A stretch of 64,000 nt of DNA from Ascaphus truei (lineage: Eukaryota; Chordata; Amphibia; Anura; Ascaphidae): assembly GCA_036426205.1 (NCBI GenBank), contig CM071570.1, positions 56,685,352 through 56,749,351 of the forward strand, written 5' to 3'. How positions within the stretch are numbered: position 1 is the first letter of the stretch; every line of letters starts with the position of its first letter. Shown in pieces: positions 44,532 through 53,966 of the stretch. Below the pieces are notes generated by a model. That model saw only the letters and a list, made by a program, of their open reading frames with translations. It did not search any database and was not told where the DNA came from. Made by a program: the position numbers and the translations under genes.

Positions 44532-45340
44532 GGGAGGGGGCGTGGTCAGGACACAGAGTGAAGCGGTTGCACTCCGGTTCAGCTCCGTGGACAAACAAAT
44601 CGCAAATAAAGCTAAGGTAGATCAAAAGAAGAGAAATCCCATTTGTCAGAGGTTAGTGCACCAGGGAGAGAAGAGACTAGAGCAGAGTACGGAGTAACTC
44701 ATATCAAGAAGGTTAAAGCGATCCTGCCACCCCACTGAACTTTGGCCTTATAAAAAAATGCTACGTACTGAAGAAAAGGTAACTGTGCTTCAGAAGGGAA
44801 AGACGCCTAATGTGGGATGGAGGGCGCTTTCCTCCTCACACCCAGAAAGAGAAGTCTAAATAAATTTAAGCAGGGCTGGTAGATTGAGTTGAGGTCCGAC
44901 TGAGCAAGGTGATCAGTCAACCTGAGCTAGAGTAACCCGTAGCTTAAATGCAGTAAAAGAAAATGTCCAGAGGAAGGGGTGAATGAATGGTACCATTCTA
45001 GAAGATGGAGCATGTTTGAAATTTTGAAAAGTCAAGGTAAGCGACAGCAGTTAAGAGTCAATCCCTGCAGCGCAACTCAGAAAAGGAATTACACACACAC
45101 ACAAAAAACCCAAGCAGCAACTGACTCCTGAGAAATAGCAGCATGGCACCCAAGAAATCACAAAAAATTGAAGTGTCATCGTTCTTCAGCAAAAAGAGCA
45201 CACAAAGTAAGCGACGCCATGACACAAGAACAAGAGGAGGCTGACACAGACTAAGACTCGGAACGGAGCTCAAACATCAGAAGTGACATAAAGGCCTGGA
45301 GATTAATACAACACAAAAAAGGAAGCGCTCTAAATAACTA
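44532..45340 (+). mobile_element. Tx1/L1-like LINE 5' end
   Basis: It begins with a G-rich 'gggagggggcgtggtcagg' start, as in amphibian L1/Tx1 5' UTRs, then about 600 bases of UTR. An ATG at 45143 opens a short ORF1-like N-terminus, MAPKKSQKIEVSSFFSKKST, followed by a stop after 33 codons. Basic/serine-rich starts of this sort occur in L1-type ORF1 proteins. Everything downstream is lost. The part from about 44886 is shared with the inverted arm at 62230-62623. Clade is inferred. Confidence 0.6.
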
Positions 45341-45796
45341 AGCATCTGAATCAAATAATTAAGTGAATCTGGGTGCTGCTTGAAGAAAAGAACTGTTCCC
45401 AGTTCTTGATGAAATAAAGTCCAGGAAAATTCAGCGCACCTCCAAAAATTAAAAGAGAAAAGAAAAAAATAATGGGGAAGCAAGTTCATGCAACATGAAA
45501 AGATTATACTGGTGAGGTATGCACTTACGTGTAAGTGCCCAGGCACATAAAGGTTTCCTTCACTCCTCTGCTCCCACACAGCCACAGATGAGTTCCGAAG
45601 CCTTTTTCATAAAAAGTCCAACTTTATGTAAAGAATCAGGTATGCATCAGGTTTACACTCACATAGATGAGTATTAAACAAAAAAGCCAGCTCCAGTCAC
45701 TTGAATCGTCTCCGTTGACCGAAGCTCTCACCATTCCAGCCGGCATCTTCCAGCCTCCTCCGGTGATTCACTGTGCACCTGATGCTGGACCCCCGG

Positions 45797-45841
45797 CAAC
45801 CCTTCACATTTCAAAGCAGTTCCTTCTTCCTCAGGGGTATG
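45797..45841 (-). ncRNA. hammerhead-like relic in the PLE leader
   Basis: On the minus strand: ACCC, CTGAGGA, a short stem with AACTGC loop, GAAA, TGTGAA, then GGGT. ACCC/GGGT can form stem I, and the CTGAGGA and GAAA boxes sit where a hammerhead has CTGATGA and GAAA. The cleavage triplet is changed (GAA in place of GUC), so it is probably inactive. The orientation is opposite to the PLE frame. Confidence 0.4.
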
Positions 45842-45940
45842 TTTGGTAAGTCATCATGTTCCCTCCTATTTCCCTCCTATCTGAACATAGAATAGAAGAG
45901 AGAGATTTTAAAGGTAAAAATAGATCTTCTAACCGGGAAC

Positions 45941-46798
45941 ATGAATGGCAAAAAATTCCAGAAAAAAATACTTTTTACAAAAAGAGTGAAGATTACAGAG
46001 GAAAATATGAAGATCGCTATAGGGATCAATATAAATAACAGACGAAAGGAAGAATATCAAATATATAACACTAATAACTACAATAAAAAAAGATATGTGG
46101 AAAAAGACAAACAATCAGATAATAAGTCAAGTAGACATGGATACGAATCTGAAAATATAGGCAATAGCAGAAACAATACTTCTTTAGAAAGGGGCAGGAA
46201 CACAAAGTGGAGAGAAGAATTAAGAAACTCCCTAGTGGGACAATCAAAATGTGCGGGATCCCCCTTGCGAAGGAAATGTGATTCCGTTACAGGCGAGGAA
46301 GCAGGGGAGGGAGAAAGACCACAAAATACAAGCCCACTAAAAACGACAGGAATTTTCAATCTGAGTACTCCCACATTAACGGAACAGGAACAAAAAGGTC
46401 TACAAAAAGGTTTAACTTGTGCTCCAAATTGTAAACATAATTCATTCAATCTATACATTCATTTAAACAAATATATTAGGAAACTAGCTATAAAAACATG
46501 CTGGAGTCAAATACTGTATACTAATTTCTAATAACAACCAAGATGGAGAAAGTTCTTCAAACATGTATAAACATACTAAGTTGAAAAGAAAATCCACATT
46601 ATTTCCAAATCAAAGCAAATGTAACTTTGTAGAAACATTTCATCAGCTTGTGAACAAAGATTTTGAGGAATTAGAAAAAAGAGAAAGTAGAATAAAACAA
46701 AATCTAACTAAGATGCACTACAAAATGTAACAAAAAATTCAAAAATAGTAATAAAAAATGCCAACAAAGGGGGGGGAGGGGTCGTCCTAATGGTCAAA
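45941..46798 (+). pseudogene. PLE reverse-transcriptase N-terminus
   Basis: The 196-aa frame (45941-46531) has a charged Asn/Arg/Lys-rich start and then the PLE-type block FNLSTPTLTEQEQKGLQKGL, followed by FNLYIHLNKYIRKLA. After a stop, a shifted frame at 46742-46798 reads KIVIKNANKGGGGVVLMVK, the hallmark 'IVIKPADKGGG' RT start motif of Penelope-like elements with Pro-to-Asn and Asp-to-Asn changes. PLEs copy their RNA with a telomerase-related RT and carry a GIY-YIG endonuclease. The rest of the RT palm is absent here. The gene is inactive: stops, frameshifts and truncation. Confidence 0.8.
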
Positions 46799-46809
46799 AT
46801 AAGATATGA

Positions 46810-47441
46810 TAGGGGAATGAAACAGATAATGAACTAAATAGAATAGATGAGGAAACAAGGGGTTATGGAGGTAGAATAGGGGAAATGCGAGTTTGACAAG
46901 CAGTGAGACACTCATAGTAAATACAGATAATACTACAAAACTTCTAAAGACTAAACCAAGTTGGCGCAGAAAGGAAGAAAAACCTAAGATAATAGTAAAG
47001 CCTGAAAAACAACTTAAATGCATGCTTGCTACAGTAGTGCAAGAAGCCTGACAGATAAAATGGGGGATCTTGAATTAATAGCTGCAAGGGAGCAGTATGA
47101 TATCATAGGCATTACTGAAACATGGTGGGATGAAACTCCTGACTGGGCAGTTCTTTTAGAGGGTTATTCAGTTTTTCAGAAAGATCAAGCAAATAGAAGA
47201 TACACTGTAAGGTGGAGCATGCTTATATATATTTTTTCTCATACTTATATGTTAAACCGGATCTAACCCTATTATAAGGGAAGATGCTTATGAAGGGAAT
47301 GATGAAAATGTGGAGACCTTGTGGATAGAAATTAGCAGTGGGTGTAAATGTATAAAGAAAATGTTTGTAGGGATATGCTATAAAACACCAAATATCTGTG
47401 AGATTGCGGAAGCTAAAATACTTTTGCAATTGGAGAAGGTT
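46810..47441 (+). pseudogene. CR1 LINE endonuclease N-terminal fragment
   Basis: The frame 47018-47266 carries YDIIGITETWWDETPDWAV followed by LEGYSVFQKD, the start of the CR1-type APE endonuclease (ITETWWD is diagnostic). A shifted continuation at 47290-47440 has VETLWIEISSG and the KMFVGICYKTPN block, as in CR1. It is cut by an R1 copy that begins at about 47442 with the reverse of its GTGTGTTTAT end. The catalytic C-terminal half is missing. A mirrored copy lies at 60115-60735. Confidence 0.85.
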
Positions 47442-47651
47442 AATAAACACACAGATACCCAGCAAGCTCTGAAAACCCCCCAAATATATATATATATTAG
47501 TGTATATATATAGGGTTTTTGTCACTTTTTTTACTCACCATAACTTAACTCAGTATTATGGTATATATATATATATATCACTTTTGACACTTATATACAT
47601 ATATATATATAATCCTTTTGACACTTATATACATAATATATATATATAATA

Positions 47652-47703
<52 letters not shown>

Positions 47704-47931
47704 ATAAGTGTCAAAGAGTGCTATTGAGCGTGGCCTAAATGTATACAATAAGAAACAAAGAAGCCCAAAGCTACATCCAATATGACAAAAATACATAGTG
47801 AAATACCTATATATTCTCTTGTAAAAGGGTAATTTAGTTTAACCATTTGGCCAAAGCTTTTTAAGCCTGCTGCCACATCAAGACATGACCATTAGCAGGT
47901 CCTTACACTACCTGAGTTAAAATTCTTATTT
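47442..47931 (-). repeat. R1 repeat copy with (TA)n centre
   Basis: On the minus strand this runs from the R1 upstream part (gacctgctaatggtcatgtc at about 47880-47900) through 'ggccaaatggttaaactaaa', a long (TA)n tract (47565-47700) and the constant end ATCTGTGTGTTTAT. It is interrupted at its upstream side by the solo LTR. Confidence 0.8.
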
Positions 47932-48402
47932 ACCTCTGTGACAGGGTAAATAAAAGCCACCATCTATATGCCTGGCAGACATATGTTTAGTCTGCAATGC
48001 AGCAGTGACTAGGTTAACTTCAGCTGGGAACCTCAGGACAATTAGTTGGATCCCAGCTGCCTAATCAAGGTGTGTTAAAAACCCCAGGCTGTAGACACAT
48101 GGGGCTGGCTGTTGAGGAGAGAGGAGTAAGTTACTGAAGAGATTACTGATACAAGGTCTGTTAGCCAAATGCATGAATTATGAACTGTCTGTCTCCTGCA
48201 TAGAAAAGGGTAGCTGCCTTATTTTTACACTGTCTACTAAAGAGAAACTGTTTTGTTTTGTCTGCTGAAGAAAAAGCCATTTTTCTTTTGTTTGCTGATG
48301 AAAAGCTATTTTTGTTTTGTGTGCTGTATAATTTAAGGCTAAATAAATAAGCCTTATCCAAAGAACCTGAGTGTGTAGTTGCATTTACCCTGCAACAACC
48401 TC
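47932..48402 (+). mobile_element. solo LTR, ACCTC duplication (left arm)
   Basis: ACCTC at 47932-47936 and 48398-48402 flanks a 461-bp LTR starting TGTGACAGGG and ending CCCTGCAACA. It has an AATAAA string (48343-48352). R1 copies without it (50760-50800: 'ttatttacttgtataattac') show the empty site. The 96-aa minus frame starting MLGCDRSN spans the LTR and its flank and is not a gene. Confidence 0.85.
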
Positions 48403-48784
48403 TATAATTAGAGGAAGAATGATCAACATTGGATCTGTCACAACCCAACAAAATGAAACTGACCTGCTAATTTGGAAAGTGGGGAGGGGTGAGCTTAAAC
48501 CCTGGGGGGAGGAGCACTAACTCCAAAAACAGTGGAGACCAGCTGGATAAGGTTAACAAACACACAGATACCCAGCAAGCTCTGAAAACCCCTCAAAATG
48601 ACCACATATCCACTAACCTCCAAAACAGCTGAGACCAGCTGTTTGGCCAAAGGGTAAACTAAATTACCTTTTTTAAAGAGAATATATAGGTATTTAACTG
48701 TGTATTTTTGTCATATTGGATGTAGCTTTGGGCTTCTTTGTTTCTTGTTATATATATTTAGCCACGCCCAATAGCACCCCTTTT

Positions 48785-48840
<56 letters not shown>

Positions 48841-48860
48841 ACTAGGGTAATTTGGGGGGG
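48403..48860. repeat. further R1 pieces in both orientations
   Basis: 'gggtgagcttaaaccctggggg', 'gagaccagctggataagg' and 'aacacacagatacccagcaag' read as R1 in reverse. From 48640, 'tgtttggccaaagggtaaac' to 'ttagccacgcccaatagcacc' reads as R1 forward, followed by a (TA)n tract at 48786-48832. The join lacks the 'tcaagacatgacc' part, so the order is rearranged. Confidence 0.7.
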
Positions 48861-48889
48861 GGTTCAGAGCTTGCTGGGTATCTGTGTGT

Positions 48890-50090
48890 TTATTCACCTT
48901 GTCCAGGCCCCTTCCCCCCCAAGGTTGTATTCAATGAACAAAATATATCATTCAGATCACTCTCCTGAACCATTAACTTCACCATAAATATATGGAAATC
49001 ATGTAAATTAAAATTTCCCCTTTGGCTATTCCCTGAAAATTAGTTCCACTATGGGAGCAAGCTGATATTCCCATTGGGACAAAAAGGGAAAACATACGAG
49101 AGCTGGAAACTGGCTGGTATCCAGAATATATTGGACAGGGGTGGCCATCCTGACATGGGGGTTGGAGACAGAATTTACCTCTAACTGTCAAAGGGCCGCA
49201 ATAAGAAAGAAATTCAAATTTATACCTGTATGCACTGACACAAAACATAACCTGACCATCTCAGTGTATAGTGCTGTCAGGTTATGCTTTGTGTGAGTAC
49301 TGTATGTAGTTCCATCAGGTTATACTATGTGTCAGTGTATAGTGAAGAGTATAACTTGATAGATAGATTTTAGGTAATTATGAACATAATTAATTAAAAT
49401 ATATCACATTACAAATTCTCCTATAAACATACTGTAGCAGATCACAATTTATACAGAACATAAAATATACAATATTAAAGAAATACATCTCACTATAAAA
49501 AATTAATTGATATTTTGTTCACAGATATATTAAATCCCCCAAGTTATACATTTCCATCCTAAGGACCCACTAATAAAGAACATACTGTTTCTTAAAACAA
49601 TCACACACAATTACAATTTGCAAAGTAGCAATTAATCCAAATGACACTATTCATTTGGGAAACTGTATCTAGCAGTATAGATGTACAAGTTCAATTCATT
49701 ATACAAAATCAATTCATTAATAATCATTAATTTAAAACTATTATTGTGTTATACCACTTTTGATCCAGTTTACGTTGACAGCATAAACGATTGATTATTA
49801 AAATAATATAAGTTATAATTAGAAAAGTTGTACTATATAAATTCTTATATATATATTCTTTTTTATAGAGAATATTAGATCGGATAGAAAATGTGAACAT
49901 AGAGAACAAAAGTTAGCACAATGTGAGACCTTTTGGATCTACTCGTTTAACACCATGATACTAAATAGTCTAAATGAGGACATGGATATTAAATGAATTT
50001 TATAATACCTATTAGCTGCTCCTCTCTTCACACTTTTTCTCTTGTCCCTTAGGATCCTTTCATGACATCATACTATGTATATTTTTAAAA
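48890..50090 (+). mobile_element. Penelope-like element, 3' part
   Basis: The stretch contains the PLE C-terminus (49886-49996) and its downstream region. Similar text ('ccacttttgat...', 'acttgggggatttaatatat') occurs in the B repeats at 51940-52460 and after 63520. Upstream parts up to 49350 carry inverted 'aacctgac/gtcaggtt' pieces and remain unassigned. Confidence 0.55.
49886..49996 (+). pseudogene. PLE C-terminal fragment
   Basis: A 36-codon open stretch ending in TGA reads HREQKLAQCETFWIYSFNTM and then LNSLNEDMDIK. This matches the C-terminus of Penelope-like polymerases downstream of the GIY-YIG domain ('RE.FWI..L.T..P.GLNE'). No upstream GIY-YIG motif survives in the frame, so only the extreme C-terminus is left. 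The mirrored copy (57605-57713, minus) has lost one base and shifts frame. Confidence 0.7.
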
Positions 50091-50554
50091 ACGCAAAGTA
50101 AATAGATTGGGTTATGGGGTTCCAATTTTTAGTATAACTTTTTAAATTATAACATATAGATATTAATAATCAATACTTTATGCTGTCAACATAAGCAAAG
50201 GGTGAGAAATTGATTCCCTAATAGGCGCTACTAACTCCTTCCTGCAGCTTATGAATAAACACACAGATTCCCAACAAGCTCTGAGAAACCCCAAACATTA
50301 CCACATTATATATATATAATGTGGTATAATGTGGTATAATGTGGTAATGTTTGGGGTTTCTCAGAGCTTGTTGGGAATCTGTGTGTTTATTCATAAGCTG
50401 CAGGAAGGGGTTAGTAGCGCCTATTAGGGAATCAATTTCTCACCCTTTGCTTATGTTGACAGCATAAAGTATTGATTATTAATATCTATATGTTATAATT
50501 TAAAAAGTTATACTAAAAATTGGAACCCCATAACCCAATCTATTTACTTTGCGT
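50091..50554. repeat. 464-bp near-perfect palindrome
   Basis: It runs from ACGCAAAGTAAATAGATTGG at 50091 to its reverse ending at 50554, centred near 50320 in a short AT/GTGGTATAAT loop. The middle is the R1 3' end in both orientations (AACACACAGATTCCC and GGGAATCTGTGTGTT); the outer parts are the PLE-linked 'gaaattgattccctaatagg' sequence. Confidence 0.95.
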
Positions 50555-50559
50555 TATAT

Positions 50560-50920
50560 ATATAGTGGGCGTGGCTAAATTTATACAACAAAAAACAAAC
50601 AAAGATGCCCAAAGCTACTTCCAAATGTGACAAAAATACACAGTGCTATACATATATTGTCTTGAAAAATGGTCATTTAGTTTAACCCTTTGGCCAAACA
50701 GTCTTAAGCCTGTTGCCACTTTCAAGGACATGACCGTCAGCAGGTCCTAACACTCCCTGGGTTAAAATTCTTATTTACTTGTATAATTACAGGAAGAGTG
50801 ATCTGCATTGGACCTGTTGTAATCTAGCAAAATTAAACTGACCTGCCAACTTGGAATTAGCTTTGGGCATCACTGTTTGTTTTTTGTTGTATACATTTAG
50901 CCACGCCCACTAGCACTCCT
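50560..50920 (-). repeat. R1 repeat copy
   Basis: 'gtgggcgtggctaaatttatac', 'acaaagatgcccaaagctac' and 'ggccaaacagtcttaagcctg' give R1 on the minus strand, and 50855-50920 returns with forward R1 text. It holds the uninterrupted site where the LTR is found at 47937. Confidence 0.75.
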
Positions 50921-50922
50921 TT

Positions 50923-50957
<35 letters not shown>

Positions 50958-50973
50958 ACACACACCAAACACC

Positions 50974-51044
<71 letters not shown>

Positions 51045-51045
51045 C
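50921..51045. repeat. (CA)n microsatellite, left copy
   Basis: About 125 bases of CA repeats with CACCACACACAC interruptions. The reverse (TG)n tract of about the same length and interruptions is at 56568-56691. Confidence 0.95.
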
Positions 51046-51056
51046 ACATATATATA

Positions 51057-52460
51057 TATGTGGTCATGTTTGGGGTTTCTCTGCTCTTGTTGGGAATCTG
51101 TGTGTTTATTAACTATGTGCATTTGGTTCTCAGCTGCTTTTGGGAGGGTAGTGGCTCCTCCCCCTCCAAGGTTTAAGCTTGCCCCTCCCCACATTCCAAG
51201 TTTGCAGGTCAGTTTCAATTTTGACATGTTATACCTGCTGACGGTCATGCTTGAAGTGGCAGCAGGCTTAAGATGCTTGGCCAAAGGGTTAAACTAAATG
51301 ACCCTATTTCAAGATAATATATATTTTTGCACTGTGTATTTTTGTCACATTGGAATTAGTTTGGGATCTTTGTTGTTTTTTTTTTGCTATAATAAAATAA
51401 GTATCTTATAATATCATAGAATATGCATAGTGGAACAGTCCATGAAAAACATATATGCAAAATAAATGTATTAACAGCCATGTTGTGTGGGTTAATATGA
51501 ACCAAGCCTCATCTGATCACATGAGCACTATGTAGGGAGAACTATGTCAAACCTTTTGCTCTCTGATTGTGGACTTTTCGTAAAATAAATCCTCCGCCGA
51601 GTAGGCACGACCTTCCCGTGGCTCCGTGCTGTGAGTCGGTTGGTCTCTCCACACTGGCTGAAGATAAAGTGATACTGTCGATAAGTCCAATGGTTTTTGG
51701 ACTGCATTAATGCCTTCCGTTCCGGTCACGTGCCTCAGTCCCATGCAAAATATGATTGGTAAAGTGAAAAAAGGCTGAGCACAGCAGAAAAAATTGAGCT
51801 TGAGGCAATTAAAATCAAAAGGTTTTATTAGGCATATGAGCCAACTACAAAGAACAAAGAACAACAAGATCCCTGAGCGTTTCCCTGCCTTGTGGTGCTT
51901 TTCATAGAGTGGTGCTCACCCTTTTTTCACCTATACCAATGCTGTCAACATAAGCAGGATCAAAAGTGGTATAATACAATAATAATTAGCAATTAATAAT
52001 ATTAATGAATGATTTTGCTAATGAATTGAATTTGTACATTGTACATTTATACTGCCAAATTAACAATCTTTTCTTTTTATTGGGACTTGCATTGGGATAC
52101 AAAAAACAAGAACATTTAAATAAACAGTGAAGTCATAGGCACAGCCTGCGGATTGTACAAGTCAACTCCAATAAACATTTCTATACTGCCAAATTAATAG
52201 TGTATTCGATAATTTCTACTTTGGGAATTTTAATTATGTGGTATTGTTTTTATACAGTATGTTCTTTATAGTGTCCTTAGGATGAAAATGTATAACTTGG
52301 GTAATTTAATAAACTGTATCTGTGAACAAAACACTTTTTTTTTATAGTGGCATGAATTTGTTAATTTGTATTTTTTATGTTCTGTATGAATTGGGATCAG
52401 TTATTGTATAGGAGAATTGAGATGTGATATTTTAATTAACATTTCATAATTACCTCAATC
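51057..52460 (+). repeat. direct repeat B, copy 1
   Basis: It starts with R1 text ('tggtcatgtttggggtttctc'), R1's upstream half and 'ttgggatctttgttg'. It is followed by about 1 kb of PLE-linked sequence, including a hammerhead-like site. It is repeated in the same orientation at 62624-64000, with many single-base indels between copies. The 106-aa minus frame here (51547-51867) is paralleled by a shifted 108-aa frame in copy 2; neither has a family motif. Confidence 0.9.
51869..51915 (-). ncRNA. hammerhead-like relic, B copy 1
   Basis: On the minus strand: CTCT, ATGAAAAGC, a CACCACAAGG stem-loop, GAAAC, GCTC, AGGG. CTCT can pair with AGGG (one G-U). Copy 2 keeps GAAACGCGTC intact. The CTGATGA box is mostly lost. 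Confidence 0.35.
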
Positions 52461-52469
52461 TGTGTATGT

Positions 52470-53645
52470 TTAGCCGGTTCACCTGGCCACCCTTACCTGC
52501 TGGCTTGTTGCGGGGACCCCCGTGCTCTGCCGGGGAGCTGAGGGGGCGATCACGTCGCAAGGGGCTTCCGGCTGTCCTCAGTTACAGGCACTGCCATGTT
52601 TTCGTGTCCGCACATGTGTGGAGTGTCCCCGCCTGCACAGAAGATTGTCGGTGGCCATACACAGAGGGAGATATGGCAGAGGTGGCTATCCGAGGCAGGG
52701 ACCTCCTAAGGTTGCGCATATAGCGCAGAGCAGCAACAGCCAATGCAATGCTCACGCAGCTCAGTGCATTGCGCAACACGCGGCCCAATGATATAAGCTC
52801 TATGGGGAACTACAACACCCCAGCAGCCACGGGCTGCTAACCCGCAAATTGATGCCAGGGAGCCAATGGAAGAGCCGATTCTCACTCTGCAGAAGGATAG
52901 ATTTTGCGTGCTGGAAGAGAAGTCAGTAGGAGCTGGTACCCGATATGGGAGGGTGTAAATTGTACAAGAGATAAGTAGCCTCTGCACTAGGCCAGAGACC
53001 ACCCAGGCACCCAGCTATGCCCTACCTCCTAGGTTGTGGCTGCTGTAGGGAAGGCCCTTCAGTTAGAGATCCTGCCCACTAGTGGTGTATAATTCAGGGA
53101 CACAGTTGCGAGTGCTTGCAAACCCTGACAAGTGTGGTCTGGGACCAGCCCTACCTCACTAAAGTAGAGACTATCTGTATGGTGAATTTGCTCAGAGGAG
53201 ACTATCCCACCAGGAGGATGACACCATCGCTGAGGCGCTGGACGCAGATGGATCCTTGTTCGTGTTGTTCGCTATACCCAGGTTGCAGGAGCCTCGGGCA
53301 GGTATACCACCAAGTGCACCAACAATACACCTCATCTGTTGGCAGCGCTGTCTCACACTTAGTGGGGTTGTGGGGTTCTTGGGACTCTTGCGACACTGTG
53401 TGGGGTTGCGGCCCAGTGTGTCGTGTTACGAGTGACACTCAAGCTGTTGATTTATATTGTGATATGTTATTCTGCTGCATATAGTAAACTGTTACTCTAA
53501 TGTGTGTTGTGGTTACTGTATGTGGGGTCCTGTGTCAGGGTATTCTACACTCTAGGATCCTGCACAGGTGGAGGCGTGTAGTAAACGTTCGGATATACTC
53601 TAGGTTCCCCATCTTCGGAGGCTCAGCCTACTGTGAGCCTGATTC
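52470..53645 (+). mobile_element. LTR-like repeat, second copy of the 19579 family
   Basis: It shares 'ctgtagggaaggcc', 'gtgtggtctgggaccag', 'accaagtgcaccaac' and 'gcacaggtggaggcgtg', in order, with 19579-21045. No R1 interruption. Ends are uncertain. The 122-aa plus frame (53116-53484) is in repeat sequence. Confidence 0.5.
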
Positions 53646-53757
53646 CAATAGAGGAGAGAAATGGCAGAGCACAACCGAATCATCCAAAAAAGAAAAATGA
53701 GGAGGAAGTGCGTTATCCATAAAAATATTTTAGTCACTGGAGGGGAAAAAAGGCAAG

Positions 53758-53812
53758 GCATTACCCCTTACCAACTAGTTTCATGCTACCCAGAGCATTT
53801 TATCAAGGCTCT
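53758..53812 (-). ncRNA. hammerhead-like motif (best preserved)
   Basis: On the minus strand: GCC, TTGATAA, AATGCT-CTGGGT-AGCAT stem-loop, GAAAC, TAGTT, GGT. TTGATAA differs from CTGATGA at two places, both transitions. GAAAC and the stem II pairing are intact. The CTAG/GTT layout is analogous to the short stem III plus cleavage triplet of minimal PLE hammerheads. Confidence 0.5.
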
Positions 53813-53865
53813 TGCCTTATAAAGTGCTCTGTGTAGCACGAACTGTTGGTAGGGTAATGCCTTTT
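53805..53865 (+). ncRNA. hammerhead-like motif, opposite arm
   Basis: The same layout on the plus strand: GCC, TTATAAA, GTGCT-CTGTGT-AGCAC, GAAC, TGTT, GGT. One A of GAAA is missing. Confidence 0.4.
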
Positions 53866-53966
53866 TTTCCTCCTGACTATTAAATCTTTTTTTTGGATAA
53901 CGCACTTTCCTCCTAATTCTCTGTTTTGAATGATTCCGATTGTGCTCTGCCATTTCTCTCCTCTAT

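Larger units (their letters stand above)
45345..46800 (+). mobile_element. Penelope-like element, 5' part
   Basis: It covers an untranslated leader, a hammerhead-like site at 45797-45841 and the N-terminal part of a PLE polymerase. The copy stops after the RT start motif, where CR1 sequence begins at about 46810. A mirrored copy runs 60740-62170. Confidence 0.75.
44886..51056 (+). repeat. left arm of a ~6.1-kb inverted duplication
   Basis: Every element from the L1 UTR (44886) to the (CA)n tract and ATACCACATATATA (51056) recurs in reverse order and orientation at 56552-62623. Differences seen by eye are scattered substitutions and many 1-3 base indels. The matching order of unrelated nested transposons rules out independent insertion. 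Confidence 0.9.
53648..53966. mobile_element. fold-back element, ~155-bp arms
   Basis: ATAGAGGAGAGAAATGGCAG at 53648 is repeated in reverse to 53966. The symmetry continues through 'tgcgttatcc', 'aggcattacccc' and the TAGCAT/AGCAC hairpins on either side of the centre (about 53808). Both strands present a hammerhead-like core. Confidence 0.85.

Noticed and set aside
48161..48451. MLGCDRSN... frame seen in both arms, which looked like a conserved gene
   Set aside because: Its conservation is explained by the inverted duplication; it lies across a solo LTR and the R1 flank.
50857..51284. Cys/Val and Thr/His repeat frames
   Set aside because: Pure (CA)n/(TG)n translation.
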